Source of the DNA: Protofrankia sp963555925
Lineage (GTDB): Bacteria; Actinomycetota; Actinomycetes; Frankiales; Frankiaceae
Reading direction: 5' to 3'
Assembly: GCA_963555925.1 (NCBI GenBank)
Contig: CAUVXJ010000077.1
Coordinates: 9,692 to 73,691, forward strand
DNA length: 64,000 bases
Under the pieces are notes generated by a model. The model searched no databases, had not been told where the DNA came from, and worked only from the letters and a program-made list of their open reading frames with translations. Positions 44,167-53,277 of this stretch are shown piece after piece (positions within the stretch are counted from its first letter, which is position 1; each line of letters starts with the position of its first letter). Position numbers and translations under genes: made by a program.

Positions 44167-45134
44167 AGGACGTCCTTCCCACGTAGTGCTCCGGGGACTA
44201 CGGCCTCCGGGCGCGCGATCTGACGATCCTCGCGCGCCCTTTGGCCACTTAGTGCTCCGGGAACTGCGGCCTCCTGCGATGCGACAGAACCACGATCGCA
44301 TCGCCTTTGGCCCCTTAGGCGGGCCACCGCAGCGAACCGCCCGCACGGGTTCTCGGCCCGGTGGCTGAAAAAGGGAGTGCCCGGACCGGTGCCAAGGCCG
44401 GTGCGGTGGATCTGGTTTTCCGGTACGCCCGCGGCAACCAGTTGCAGGGTGTTCGCGCCGGCCACGTCAAAGGTCCACTTTCCGAGGCCGTCGGGTCGCA
44501 GCACCGCGTCAGCGCGCCCGCCGAGGGCGGCCCGCACGGCGTCCACGACCTCTGCACCGACCTGGTAACGGTCAGGGGTGATCGAGGGGCCGACGCCGAC
44601 GACGACGTTGCGCGGGTCACCGCCGAGGCGCCGCATGGCCGTCACCGCCGCGGGGGTGGCGCCGCGGACGGTCCCGCGCCAACCGGCGTGCACACACGCG
44701 AGCACCCCGGCCACCGGATCATGCAGGACGACCGGGACACAGTCCGCCGCCAGGACAGCCAGCACGAGTCCGGGAGTCGTCGTCACCAGCCCGTCGGTCA
44801 GCGGTATCGCGTCCGAGGCCGAGCGGGCGCCCCGACCGCGATGCTCGTGGGTCACGACAGCGACATTCGGACTGTGCGTCTGCGCGCAGAAGACGAAGTC
44901 GTCCAGGGTGGCGCCGAGTGCCGCGGCCGCTCTCACCCGGTTCGCCAGCACGGCGGCATTGTCGTCCCCGACCCGCAGGCTCAGATTGAGCGAGGTACAG
45001 CCACCGCCGGAAACCCCGCCGCCCCGGGTGGTGACGAAAACATCCACCAGCCGCTCGTCAAAGCCCGCCCAACACAGTACCTCCAGGCCGGACGTTGTTC
45101 GGCGAAGCCGCGACGTCGCCATGCCGGCGGTCAT
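44163..45134 (-). CDS. pgeF: PgeF/YlmD-type purine nucleoside/peptidoglycan-editing protein
   Basis: A 323-residue protein of the YfiH/laccase-like (DUF152) family. The metal site is visible: 'FCAQTHSPNVAVV' (His), 'AADCVPVVLHDP' (Cys) and 'CVHAGWRGTVRG' (His). Family members act as purine nucleoside phosphorylase/deaminases, and E. coli PgeF corrects L-Ser in place of L-Ala in muropeptide precursors. The normal fold ends near 'AVARLRG'; the last ~50 residues are translated from two copies of a hairpin repeat, an unusual repeat-derived tail. The start is uncertain (ATG at 45134 or 45122). It is displaced from its usual place beside ftsZ-yggS. Confidence 0.85.
   Translation of the reverse strand: MTAGMATSRLRRTTSGLEVLCWAGFDERLVDVFVTTRGGGVSGGGCTSLNLSLRVGDDNAAVLANRVRAAAALGATLDDFVFCAQTHSPNVAVVTHEHRGRGARSASDAIPLTDGLVTTTPGLVLAVLAADCVPVVLHDPVAGVLACVHAGWRGTVRGATPAAVTAMRRLGGDPRNVVVGVGPSITPDRYQVGAEVVDAVRAALGGRADAVLRPDGLGKWTFDVAGANTLQLVAAGVPENQIHRTGLGTGPGTPFFSHRAENPCGRFAAVARLRGQRRCDRGSVASQEAAVPGALSGQRAREDRQIARPEAVVPGALRGKDVL
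44179..44311. repeat. Tandem pair of hairpin repeats (copies 1 and 2)
   Basis: Two units of about 66 bp. Each has CCAC-TAGTGCTCCGGG, CGGCCTCC, a hairpin, and CTTTGGCC. The stems are GGGCGCGCGA/TCGCGCGCCC (44209-44239) and GCGATGCGA/TCGCATCGC (44276-44304), each with an 11-base loop. The flanks are nearly identical, while the stem sequences differ completely yet pair perfectly. The pair lies inside the 3' end of pgeF. Confidence 0.85.
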
Positions 45135-45331
45135 CTCCCGCGACCTCGCCAGCTGTCGGCTTTCAACGTCGGCAACCGCCCGTTCCAACTCGGCCGGTCA
45201 CTGATGTCAATCACTGACCGGAAACCTCGGGCCGACACCGGTGAACAGCGCACTCCAGCAGTAAAGAGCACACCGGTAAACAGCGCCCGTCTCCCGGCGG
45301 CGCCCGGGGCCGCCCGTTTCGAGGATACACA

Positions 45332-46399
45332 TCAGGAACCACCGTGCGAGAGGAACTCCGCGTAGAACAGGCCGAGCCCGAACGCCACGGCAAGGCCGGA
45401 GACAATCCAGAAACGGATGATTACGGTGGTCTCCGGCCACTCTGCCAGCTCGAAGTGATGATGGATCGGCGCCATGTTGAAGATTCGTCTCCGGGTGGCC
45501 TTGAAGAAGGCGACCTGGAGGATCACCGACAGCGTCTCGACAACAAAAAGCCCACCGAGGACGAACAGCAACAACTCGGTCCGGCTGACGATCGCCATAC
45601 TCGCGAAGGCCCCGCCGAGCGCCAGTGAACCGGTGTCGCCCATGAATATCTTCGCCGGGCTGGCATTCCACCACAGAAACCCGAAACAGGCTCCCATGGC
45701 GGCGGCCGCGACAAGTGCCACGTCCAGCGGGTCGCGGACGAAGTAGCAGCCGTCCGGGGCTGCGCCACGTTGGCAGAGGTTACCGAACTGCCAGAAGGAG
45801 ATCACCACATAGGCGCCGAACACCATCGCCGAGGTACCGGCGGCCAGGCCGTCCAGGCCGTCGGTGAGGTTCACCGCGTTCGACGTCGCCGCGATGATTA
45901 TCCAGGCGAGCAACGGGAACCCGATCAGACCGATCGAGAAATCGGTGTCGCGGACGATCGAGATGAACGTCGACCCGGGCAGCAGGCCGTTGGCGTTCTT
46001 GAACCGGACCGCCAGCAGACCGAACGCCAGGGCCACCGCGGCCTGGCCGGCGAACTTCGTCCGCGCGGTGAGCCCGAGGCTGCGCTGCTTACGGATTTTG
46101 ATGTAGTCGTCGAGGAAGCCGACCATACCCAGGCCGGTCATGACCAGCAGGACCAACAGTCCGGACGCGGTGAATCCGTTCATCGTGATCAGATGTGCAA
46201 CGAAATAGCCGACCAGCGTCGCCAGGATGATAACCGTGCCACCCATCGTGGGGGTACCACGCTTGGTAAGATGACTTGACGGTCCGTCCTCGCGGATTTC
46301 CTGTCCGTAACCCCGCCGACGGAACAGCCGGATGACCGACGGTGTTCCCAGCAGCGACACCACCAGGGCCACCAGCGCGGCCACCAGTACGCCTCTCAC
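45332..46399 (-). CDS. mraY: Phospho-MurNAc-pentapeptide transferase
   Basis: The membrane enzyme that makes lipid I from UDP-MurNAc-pentapeptide and undecaprenyl phosphate; 355 residues, ten membrane helices. Signatures are 'SSHLTKRGTPTMGG', 'FLDDYIKI' with the catalytic-type Asp pair, 'NAVNLTDGLDGLAAG', 'WNASPAKIFMGDTGSLALGG' and 'MAPIHHHFELAEWPE' (HHH motif). The GTG overlaps the murF stop by four bases. A 140-bp gap with no visible signal separates it from pgeF downstream. Confidence 0.96.
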   Translation of the reverse strand: MRGVLVAALVALVVSLLGTPSVIRLFRRRGYGQEIREDGPSSHLTKRGTPTMGGTVIILATLVGYFVAHLITMNGFTASGLLVLLVMTGLGMVGFLDDYIKIRKQRSLGLTARTKFAGQAAVALAFGLLAVRFKNANGLLPGSTFISIVRDTDFSIGLIGFPLLAWIIIAATSNAVNLTDGLDGLAAGTSAMVFGAYVVISFWQFGNLCQRGAAPDGCYFVRDPLDVALVAAAAMGACFGFLWWNASPAKIFMGDTGSLALGGAFASMAIVSRTELLLFVLGGLFVVETLSVILQVAFFKATRRRIFNMAPIHHHFELAEWPETTVIIRFWIVSGLAVAFGLGLFYAEFLSHGGS

Positions 46400-47811
46400 C
46401 CGTGTGCACCCCGCTCGGCGGACCGAACGCCGTCCGTCGGCTCATCGGCGGTCAGCTCATCGGCGACCCGCTCGAGGCCGAACGCGCGGGACGCCTTCAC
46501 CAGCACGACGTCACCCGGCGCCACCCGCTCCCGCAACAGCCCGCACGCCGCCTCGACGTCGGCGACCCAGACAGACTCCCCTGACCACGAACCCTCCAGT
46601 GACGCCCCTAGGTGTATCCGGCGAGCTTCGGCCCCCACCACGACCAGGTGTGGCACACCAAGGCGGACCACCAGCCGCCCGAGCGCGTCATGCTCGTCGT
46701 CCGTGGCCACGCCCAGCTCCCCCATGCCCCCGAGCACGGCCCAGGCCCGCCGGCCGCGGCTCATCTCGACCAAGGTCTTCAGCGCCGCCCGCATCGACTC
46801 CGGGTTGGCGTTATAGGCGTCGTTGACGACCGTGACACCGTTGCCCGTGACGGTGACCTCCATCCGCCACCGGCTGCGGGCCCGGGACCGGGACAACGCG
46901 GCCGCGGCGCGCTCCGGCGACAGCCCGAGACGGATCGCGACCGCCGCGGCGGCCAGCGCGTTCGCGACGTAGTGCGCGCCGACGAGGTTCAACGCGACAG
47001 GATGACGTTCACCGGCGGTGAGTAGGTCGAACCGTGCACGCCCGTTGTCGTCGACGCTGACGCGCCCGGCCCGTACATCGGCCCGCGCGCTCTCGCCGAA
47101 CGTGATGACCTCGCCGCGGGCCTGAGCCGCCATCGCCGCGACCAGCGGGTCATCGATGTTCAGGACAGCGGCGGTGGACGCGGCCGCGGCGAGCTCCCCC
47201 TTGGCGCGGGCGATACCGGCACGCCCGTCCGCGTACTCGCCGACGTGCGCCGACCCGACGTTCAGGACGACGCCGACCTCAGGCCGGGCCAGTTCGCACA
47301 GTGCGGCGACATGGCCGAGGCCGCGGGCGCCCATCTCCAGCGCGACGAACCTGGTGGTGGGCTCCAGGCTCAGCAGGGTCAACGGCAGGCCGATCTCGTT
47401 GTTGAACGAACCGGGCGCGGCGACCGTGGGCCCGAGCTCACCCAGCAGATCGGCTAGAAGGTCCTTGGTGGTGGTCTTGCCCGACGATCCGGTCACGGCG
47501 ACCACCGTTGCCGACGAGCGGTCGCGCACCGCGGCGGCGAGCGCAGCGAGTGCGACCGTGGGGTCGGGGACCACGACCGCCGGTACGCCGACCGGCCGTG
47601 CCGCCAGCACCGCGGTGGCGCCGGCCCGGACCGCATCCGCAGCGAAGTCGTGACCGTCGGCCCTGGCACCGACCATGGCGACGAACAACGCGCCGGTGCC
47701 GACCTGGCGTGAATCGATCACAACGCCGGTGACCAGTGCGGCCGAGTCGGGCACGACATCGAGCCGACCACCGACGACGGCCGCGACGTCGCGCAGGCAG
47801 AGCGCTATCAC
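46396..47811 (-). CDS. murF: UDP-MurNAc-tripeptide--D-alanyl-D-alanine ligase
   Basis: Adds D-Ala-D-Ala to the UDP-MurNAc tripeptide, 471 residues. The N-terminal 'TGVVIDSRQVGTGALFVAM' is the MurF/MurE uridine domain, the P-loop is 'VAVTGSSGKTTTKD', and 'SFNNEIGLPLTLL' is the MurF-specific block. 'VVNDAYNANPESMRAAL' is the C-terminal signature. The GTG at 47811 overlaps the murE stop (GTGA), and the long upstream extension of the frame is not real. It is similarly coupled to mraY. Confidence 0.95.
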   Translation of the reverse strand: MIALCLRDVAAVVGGRLDVVPDSAALVTGVVIDSRQVGTGALFVAMVGARADGHDFAADAVRAGATAVLAARPVGVPAVVVPDPTVALAALAAAVRDRSSATVVAVTGSSGKTTTKDLLADLLGELGPTVAAPGSFNNEIGLPLTLLSLEPTTRFVALEMGARGLGHVAALCELARPEVGVVLNVGSAHVGEYADGRAGIARAKGELAAAASTAAVLNIDDPLVAAMAAQARGEVITFGESARADVRAGRVSVDDNGRARFDLLTAGERHPVALNLVGAHYVANALAAAAVAIRLGLSPERAAAALSRSRARSRWRMEVTVTGNGVTVVNDAYNANPESMRAALKTLVEMSRGRRAWAVLGGMGELGVATDDEHDALGRLVVRLGVPHLVVVGAEARRIHLGASLEGSWSGESVWVADVEAACGLLRERVAPGDVVLVKASRAFGLERVADELTADEPTDGVRSAERGAHG

Positions 47812-49397
47812 CTGTGGACGCCCCTCCCGCCGGTGCTCTGTTGCGATCCGGCATCGGCACCGGCACCGGCACCGGCCAGCTCGGCCCGCAGCACGTCCCG
47901 ATCGTCGAAGGGCGTCACAGCGCCGTCCCGCTCCTGCCCGCTCTCGTGTCCCTTGCCGGCCACGACGACCGCGTCCGCCGGCCCGGCCAGGCTCACCGCG
48001 AGACGGATCGCCGCGGCACGGTCGACCTCGACCAGCACATCGCCACGGGCGCCGGAGGGCACCGTCGTCCCCCCGGCACACATCTGAGCAATGATCACTT
48101 CCGGATCCTCCGACCGGGGATTGTCACTGGTGAAGATCGCGACATCGGCGCCGCTGACCGCAGCCGCTCCCATCAGGGGGCGCTTGCCACGATCGCGGTC
48201 GCCGCCACATCCGAGCACGAGGATCACGCGCCCGCCGACCAGCGGTCGCACGGTTGCCAGCAGCGTCGCCACCGCGTCCGGCGTGTGGGCGTAGTCGACG
48301 AGACTGACGAACGGCTGGCCGGCGTCGATCCGCTCCATCCGGCCCGGCACGCCGGCCAGGCTCGCAAGCCCGGCGGCGGCGGTGTCGGCCCCCACCCCGG
48401 TGGCGACGAGCAGCGCCAGCGCCACCAGGGTGTTGCTGACGTTGAAGGCACCGGGCAGCGCGATGCGTACCTCGACGTCCACGCCATCGGGGCCGTGCGC
48501 GCGGAACGTGGTTCCCATGGTACCGGCGCGGACGTCCAGCGCACGCCACTGTGCGTCGGCATTGCGACCACAGGTCACCGCATCCGGGACGGCGGCGGCG
48601 AGCCTGCGCCCCCAGGAGGTGTCGGTGTCGATGACCGATACCCCGGTCCGTCCGCGAGCGAACAGGGCGGCCTTCGTCGCGAAGTAGGCCTCCATGGACG
48701 GGTGGAAGTCAAGATGGTCCTGGCTGAGGTTGGTGAAGGCCGCGCCCGCGAACCGGATCCCACCGACCCGGTGCAGGGCGATGGCGTGGCTGGAGACCTC
48801 CATCGCCGCCGCGGTAACGCCTTGTTCGACCATGACCGCGAGCAGCCCCTGCAGGTCGGTCGCCTCCGGGGTGGTGCGCACCGACGGGACCGCAGCACCG
48901 GCCACCAGCGTCGAGACGGTGCCGAGCAGCCCCGTTGTGTGGCCGGCGGCACGCAGCCCGGCCTCCAGCAGGTATGCCACGGTTGTCTTGCCGTTTGTTC
49001 CGGTGACACCCAGCAGTGTCAGGGACCGTGACGGATCGCCGTAGACCCACGACGCGACCGTTCCCAGTACCGCGCGTGGGTCGGCGCAGACAAGCACGGG
49101 TACCCGCGCGCTCCCGGCCGGGAGTCGGGCGATGCGGTCGGCGCCGGCCGGGTTGGTGAGCACGGCCACGGCACCGGTCGCGAGCGCCTGCTCGACGAAG
49201 GCGGCACCGTGCAGGTGGGCACCCGGCAGCGCCGCGTAGAGGTCGCCGGGCCGCACAGCCCGCGAGTCGTGGGTGATGCCGCGGACAACGACCCCCTCGG
49301 TCGGGCCGCCGGCCAGAACGAGATCGGCGCATCGGGACGTCAGGTCGGTGAGCGCCCGCGCCGGCGGGGCAACCGGACGCAACACCGGTGAGGTCAC
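47808..49397 (-). CDS. murE: UDP-MurNAc-L-Ala-D-Glu--meso-DAP ligase
   Basis: Adds the third stem-peptide residue, 529 residues. P-loop 'LLGVTGTNGKTTVAYLL', 'SVRTTPEATDLQ', 'AMEVSSHAI', and the specificity motif 'TSDNPRSEDPEVI'. The DNPR form is read as meso-diaminopimelate-specific, which fits actinobacterial A1-type peptidoglycan. The C-terminus has an Ala/Gly tail (AGAGAGADAG) encoded by hexamer repeats. The GTG start is typical for this cluster. It lies 42 bp downstream of ftsI and overlaps murF. Confidence 0.95.
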   Translation of the reverse strand: MTSPVLRPVAPPARALTDLTSRCADLVLAGGPTEGVVVRGITHDSRAVRPGDLYAALPGAHLHGAAFVEQALATGAVAVLTNPAGADRIARLPAGSARVPVLVCADPRAVLGTVASWVYGDPSRSLTLLGVTGTNGKTTVAYLLEAGLRAAGHTTGLLGTVSTLVAGAAVPSVRTTPEATDLQGLLAVMVEQGVTAAAMEVSSHAIALHRVGGIRFAGAAFTNLSQDHLDFHPSMEAYFATKAALFARGRTGVSVIDTDTSWGRRLAAAVPDAVTCGRNADAQWRALDVRAGTMGTTFRAHGPDGVDVEVRIALPGAFNVSNTLVALALLVATGVGADTAAAGLASLAGVPGRMERIDAGQPFVSLVDYAHTPDAVATLLATVRPLVGGRVILVLGCGGDRDRGKRPLMGAAAVSGADVAIFTSDNPRSEDPEVIIAQMCAGGTTVPSGARGDVLVEVDRAAAIRLAVSLAGPADAVVVAGKGHESGQERDGAVTPFDDRDVLRAELAGAGAGADAGSQQSTGGRGVHR

Positions 49398-49439
49398 GTC
49401 GACGACCCTAGTATCCAGCCGCCCCAGGCCCGCGACCGG

Positions 49440-51656
49440 TCAACGCCTGGCATCGCGGTCGAGGATGAACCTGGGTGCTGTTGTGCCAGGCGGGGGCACT
49501 GCGAGGGTCGCCAGGACAAAGGTCATCACCTTCTGGAACACCGGCGCGGCGACCGTCCCGCCGAAATGGCCGTCCCGGGGGTTGTCGAGCACCACCTCCA
49601 CGACCGCTCTGGGCTGGTCCGCGGGGGCGAAACCCACGAACGAGGCGACATAACCGTTGTAGTGACCGGACGGGCCGGGCCGCTGGGCTGTTCCGGTCTT
49701 GCCCGCGACGCGGTACCCGTCGACGGCAGCCAACGGCGCGGTCCCCGAGTCGGTGGCCACCGCTTCCAACATCTGCGAGAGGGTCGTGGCGGTTCCCGTG
49801 CTGATCACCCGGGTGCCGGGGTCCCGGGGCGTGGTGTGCACCACCCCGTCCGGTGAGGTGGTGCTGTCCACCAGGCGGGGCGAGACCCGGACCCCGCCGT
49901 TGGCGATGGTCGCGTAGACCGCCGCCATCTGGAGCGCGGTCGCGGACATGCCCTGTCCGTAGGGGATCGTGGCCGCCTGCTGGACGTCCCAGGCCGATGA
50001 CGCTTTGAGGATGCCCGCGCTCTCACCCGGGAACCGCAGGCCCGTCCTGGACCCGAGCCCGAACGCGCGCAGCGCGGTTTCCAGGTTGGCCGAACCGACC
50101 CTGCTCGCGATCTGAATCGTCCCGAGGTTGCTGGACCGGGCCAACACCCCGGCCGCAGTGAGGTGCTCGACACCGTGCGTTTCCGCATCGGTGAAGGTCT
50201 GACCCGCGATGCGCATGCTCGAGGGCACCGTCACGGGTGTCTCCGGTGAGATGAGGCCGCGGTCCAGCGCCGCGGCCATAGTGATCACCTTGTTGACGCT
50301 GCCGGGCTCGTAGACATCCTGGGTGGCGCGGTTCTTCAGCGTCGACGGGTCTGCGCTGGCGAGCTTGTTGGGATCGTAGTCGGGCGCATCGGCCATCGCC
50401 AGGATGTCGCCGGTGCCCGGGACCATGACCACGACGGTTCCGCCATCAGCCTGGGTAGCGCGCACCGCTTCGGCGAGCGCCGCCTGCGCAGCCCACTGGA
50501 TGTCGCGGTCAAGGGTGAGCCGCACGCTCGAACCGGGCACCGGATCGGACTCCCGGCTCGCCGCGGACGGGATGGGCCGACCCGCCGGATCCATCTCGAC
50601 GCGGCGCGACCCGTCGATCCCACGCAGCACCCGGTCATAGGCACCTTCGATGCCGCCACCGCCCGTGAGGACATCGTTGTCACCAACCGTGGTGAAGCCC
50701 ACAACATTGGCGGCGAGCGAGCCGGACGGGTACAACCGACGGCGCTCCTCCAGGACCCCGATGCCGGGAAGCTCGAGTTTGACGACCGTCGTGCCCGCGG
50801 CCGGGTCGAGCCCACGGGCGAGGTAGACGAAGCGTCCGCCGCTCTTGAGCTTGGCCATCAGGGTGTCCGCGGGCACCGCGAGGATGGGCGCGAGCACATT
50901 CGCGACGGCATGAGGGTCGGTGACGTTACGTGGGTTCGCGTACACCGAACGCGCGTCGACGTCCCGTGCCAGGATCGCGCCACCGCGATCGGTGATGACA
51001 CCACGGGCCGCGGGCAGCGCCACGTTGTGCAGCCGCCCCTGCTCGGCACGTTTGGCATAGGTGGACGCTTGGAACGCCTGCAGCTGTGTCAGTCGGCCGG
51101 CGAGCACTATCAGTAGCGAACAGAGGATGACGACCGCGGTCCGGAGCCTGCGGCGTGGGTTACCCAGTCGCATCGGCGGGCGGGCCGGGCGGGTGCGCGG
51201 TCGTGGCCGACGGGCCCCGGCGTCGCGGGCCCGAAGCGGACGCGCGCCCGACGTACGCACCCGGTTGCCGCCGCCGCGGGAAGCCGGGCGGCCAGGGCGC
51301 GCATCCCGCATACGACCCGGTCGGCCGCCGGCCGGCCGGCGGCCGACCGGGTCGTATGCGTAGCCGGATGCACCGTCGTTCCGGCCGGAACCGTCATCCC
51401 GGTCACCGTCCGGATCGCGGTAGCGGTAGCGACCGGCATAGCCGTCGGGATCGCCGTAGCCGTCGGGATCGCCGTAGCCGTCGGGATCGCCGTAGCCGTC
51501 GGGATCGCCGTAGCCGTCGGGATCGGCGTAGCCGTCGGTGAAGCCGGCCTCGTCGCCCTGCGCCCACTGGTCGTCGACCACCCGCTGGCCAAGATCCGAG
51601 ACCAGCCGTAGCCGCGATCGGCCGCGCCAGGACGAAGGGTTGAGAGTAGAGGTCAC
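49440..51656 (-). CDS. ftsI: Septal transpeptidase FtsI (class B PBP)
   Basis: The septal D,D-transpeptidase, 738 residues. It has an unusually long cytoplasmic N-terminus (~165 residues) with five tandem GDPDGY repeats and an Arg/Pro-rich part, then one membrane helix ('TAVVILCSLLIVLAGRLTQL'). The PBP dimer domain follows, then the transpeptidase motifs: Ser in 'EPGSVNKVITMA', 'RSSNLG' (SxN) and 'AGKTGTAQ' (KTG). The GTG at 51656 overlaps the ftsL stop (GTGA) with GGAAG upstream. A 54-bp perfect DNA palindrome and an 18-bp repeat array lie in the N-terminal coding part. Confidence 0.94.
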   Translation of the reverse strand: MTSTLNPSSWRGRSRLRLVSDLGQRVVDDQWAQGDEAGFTDGYADPDGYGDPDGYGDPDGYGDPDGYGDPDGYAGRYRYRDPDGDRDDGSGRNDGASGYAYDPVGRRPAGGRPGRMRDARPGRPASRGGGNRVRTSGARPLRARDAGARRPRPRTRPARPPMRLGNPRRRLRTAVVILCSLLIVLAGRLTQLQAFQASTYAKRAEQGRLHNVALPAARGVITDRGGAILARDVDARSVYANPRNVTDPHAVANVLAPILAVPADTLMAKLKSGGRFVYLARGLDPAAGTTVVKLELPGIGVLEERRRLYPSGSLAANVVGFTTVGDNDVLTGGGGIEGAYDRVLRGIDGSRRVEMDPAGRPIPSAASRESDPVPGSSVRLTLDRDIQWAAQAALAEAVRATQADGGTVVVMVPGTGDILAMADAPDYDPNKLASADPSTLKNRATQDVYEPGSVNKVITMAAALDRGLISPETPVTVPSSMRIAGQTFTDAETHGVEHLTAAGVLARSSNLGTIQIASRVGSANLETALRAFGLGSRTGLRFPGESAGILKASSAWDVQQAATIPYGQGMSATALQMAAVYATIANGGVRVSPRLVDSTTSPDGVVHTTPRDPGTRVISTGTATTLSQMLEAVATDSGTAPLAAVDGYRVAGKTGTAQRPGPSGHYNGYVASFVGFAPADQPRAVVEVVLDNPRDGHFGGTVAAPVFQKVMTFVLATLAVPPPGTTAPRFILDRDARR
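51307..51360. repeat. 54-bp perfect palindrome inside ftsI
   Basis: Two 27-base arms (51307-51333 and 51334-51360) are exact reverse complements with no loop. The sequence is very GC-rich (core GGCCGGCC). It is in frame and encodes about 18 residues of the cytoplasmic N-terminus of FtsI. The match stops cleanly at both ends. Confidence 0.9.
51439..51528. repeat. Five copies of an 18-bp repeat inside ftsI
   Basis: TAGCCGTCGGGATCGCCG is repeated five times, the last copy with one change, and a diverged sixth follows. On the minus strand it encodes repeats of the hexapeptide GDPDGY. The unit is a multiple of three, so copy number can change without breaking frame. Confidence 0.92.
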
Positions 51657-52327
51657 CGGCCACTTCCGGCGGGCCTGCTGCCCACCGGGGCACCTCCGAC
51701 CGCCCCGGTGCCGGCGACCGGTGCTCGCGCGCTCGGCACCAGGATGGTGACAACGCCGGATGACGGATCCGTGTCGATCACACGGGCACCCGGTGGTAGC
51801 GGGGTTCCGGGCGGTAGGTACGCGGGAATACCGCCATAGACCATCCCGAGATCGGTCGCCCTGGCGGCGAGGTTCGCCGGGTCGGAGAGCCGGTCGAGGC
51901 GCAGCGAGAGCGTCTGCTCCTCGTCCGACAGCACCGCCGAGGACTTCTGCAGGCTGTGGACCAGGAACGCGTTCTGCGCGAGCGCCGTGTTGAGCAACAG
52001 CAGACACATCAGACCGGCACCCATGAGCAGCAGTAACAGGATCACGAACGGTGCGCGCGGCGTGTGGCCTCGAGGTACCGTCCGGGTGACCGCAAGGGGT
52101 GACGGCGTCGATGCCCACCGCGGTGGACGTGAGCGCCGCAACGGGCGGTCAGGGACGGGCGCGACTCCGACCCGTCCGCCCAGGGAGGGAATGGGGATGG
52201 CGGTGTCGCCGAATGCCGTGGCCGAGGAGGCCCGGACGCTGGCACGCGCCGGCACACGGCCGATCTCGACCACCGGCCGTGTCCTGGGCTTGCGCCGGCG
52301 CGGCAGCGGGGGTGCGGGGGCGGTCAT
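51653..52327 (-). CDS. ftsL: FtsL-like septum protein
   Basis: A 224-residue bitopic protein in the ftsL position. About 90 basic/Pro-rich cytoplasmic residues precede one strong membrane helix ('FVILLLLLMGAGLMCLLLL', about residues 93-111). A short coiled coil follows ('LSDEEQTLSLRLDRLSD') and then an extracytoplasmic Pro-rich tail. The sequence of FtsL is poorly conserved; topology and position between rsmH and ftsI are the evidence. The ATG overlaps the rsmH stop (ATGA), and its own stop overlaps the ftsI GTG. Confidence 0.85.
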   Translation of the reverse strand: MTAPAPPLPRRRKPRTRPVVEIGRVPARASVRASSATAFGDTAIPIPSLGGRVGVAPVPDRPLRRSRPPRWASTPSPLAVTRTVPRGHTPRAPFVILLLLLMGAGLMCLLLLNTALAQNAFLVHSLQKSSAVLSDEEQTLSLRLDRLSDPANLAARATDLGMVYGGIPAYLPPGTPLPPGARVIDTDPSSGVVTILVPSARAPVAGTGAVGGAPVGSRPAGSGR

Positions 52328-53277
52328 GCCGCGCCACGGCTGGTCCGCTCGACCGCGCGCATTCGCGCCGCGGCGGCTCTCGGGTTGGCCGCGACCTCGT
52401 CCGGCGCCGGCACCTCTCCGCCGCGGGTGAGCCACCGCATCGTCGGGACGGCTTCCGGGGGGATCACCGGCAGGTCGGGCGGCACATCGAGCCGCACCCG
52501 GGCCGCCAGCGCCCGCTTGACCATGCGGTCCTCCAACGAATGGTAGGCGAGCACGACCAGCCTCCCCCCAACGGCGAGCGCGTCGAGGGCCGCAGGCAGA
52601 GCCTGCGCGAGCGCCTCGAGCTCACCGTTGACCTCGATCCTCAATGCCTGGAACGTGCGCTTTGCCGGATTCCCTCCGGTACGGCGGGTCGCCGCCGGAA
52701 TGGCCCGCCGAACAAGATCGGCGAGTCGGGCTGAGGATGTGAACGGTTCGCGGGCACGTTCAGCGACCACGGCCGCGGCAATCCGCCGGGCGAACCGTTC
52801 CTCTCCGTAGTCGCGCAGGACCCGGGCGAGTTCGTCGACGCCGTAGGTGTTGAGGACATCCGCCGCGGTACGACCCTTGGTCGGGTCCATCCGCATGTCC
52901 AGTGGGGCGTCCCGGGAATAACTGAATCCCCGCTCGTCGGAGTCGAGCTGCAGTGAGGACACGCCGAGGTCGAACAACACGCCATGCACCTGCGCGAGGC
53001 CGAGCGTGTCAAGAACCGCCGGCAACTGGTCGTACACAGCGTGTACAAGCGTGACCCGGTCGCCTTCGGCCGCAAGCCGGGCGCGGCTTTCTTCCAGCGC
53101 CTGCGGGTCACGGTCAAGACCGACCAGGTGAACATCGGGACAGGTGGCGAGTAACGCGCTCGAATGACCCGCGAGTCCCACGGTGGCATCGATCACCACC
53201 GCCCCGGGTGCACCCAGCGCCGGTGCCAGCAGAGCGACAACACGGTCGGAGAGGACCGGGGTGTGTGTGGCGTCCAC
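52324..53277 (-). CDS. rsmH: 16S rRNA m4C1402 methyltransferase
   Basis: Methylates N4 of C1402 in 16S rRNA using SAM; 317 residues. 'HTPVLSDRVVALL' and 'VVIDATVGLAGHS' are the N-terminal SAM-binding part. 'GVLFDLGVSSLQLDSDERGFSYS' and 'PLDMRMD' are diagnostic, as is 'AYHSLEDRMVKR'. I chose the GTG at 53277 because GAGGAGG lies five bases ahead and this gives the normal family start; longer frames include no start with such a site. Coupled to ftsL. Confidence 0.95.
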   Translation of the reverse strand: MDATHTPVLSDRVVALLAPALGAPGAVVIDATVGLAGHSSALLATCPDVHLVGLDRDPQALEESRARLAAEGDRVTLVHAVYDQLPAVLDTLGLAQVHGVLFDLGVSSLQLDSDERGFSYSRDAPLDMRMDPTKGRTAADVLNTYGVDELARVLRDYGEERFARRIAAAVVAERAREPFTSSARLADLVRRAIPAATRRTGGNPAKRTFQALRIEVNGELEALAQALPAALDALAVGGRLVVLAYHSLEDRMVKRALAARVRLDVPPDLPVIPPEAVPTMRWLTRGGEVPAPDEVAANPRAAAARMRAVERTSRGAA

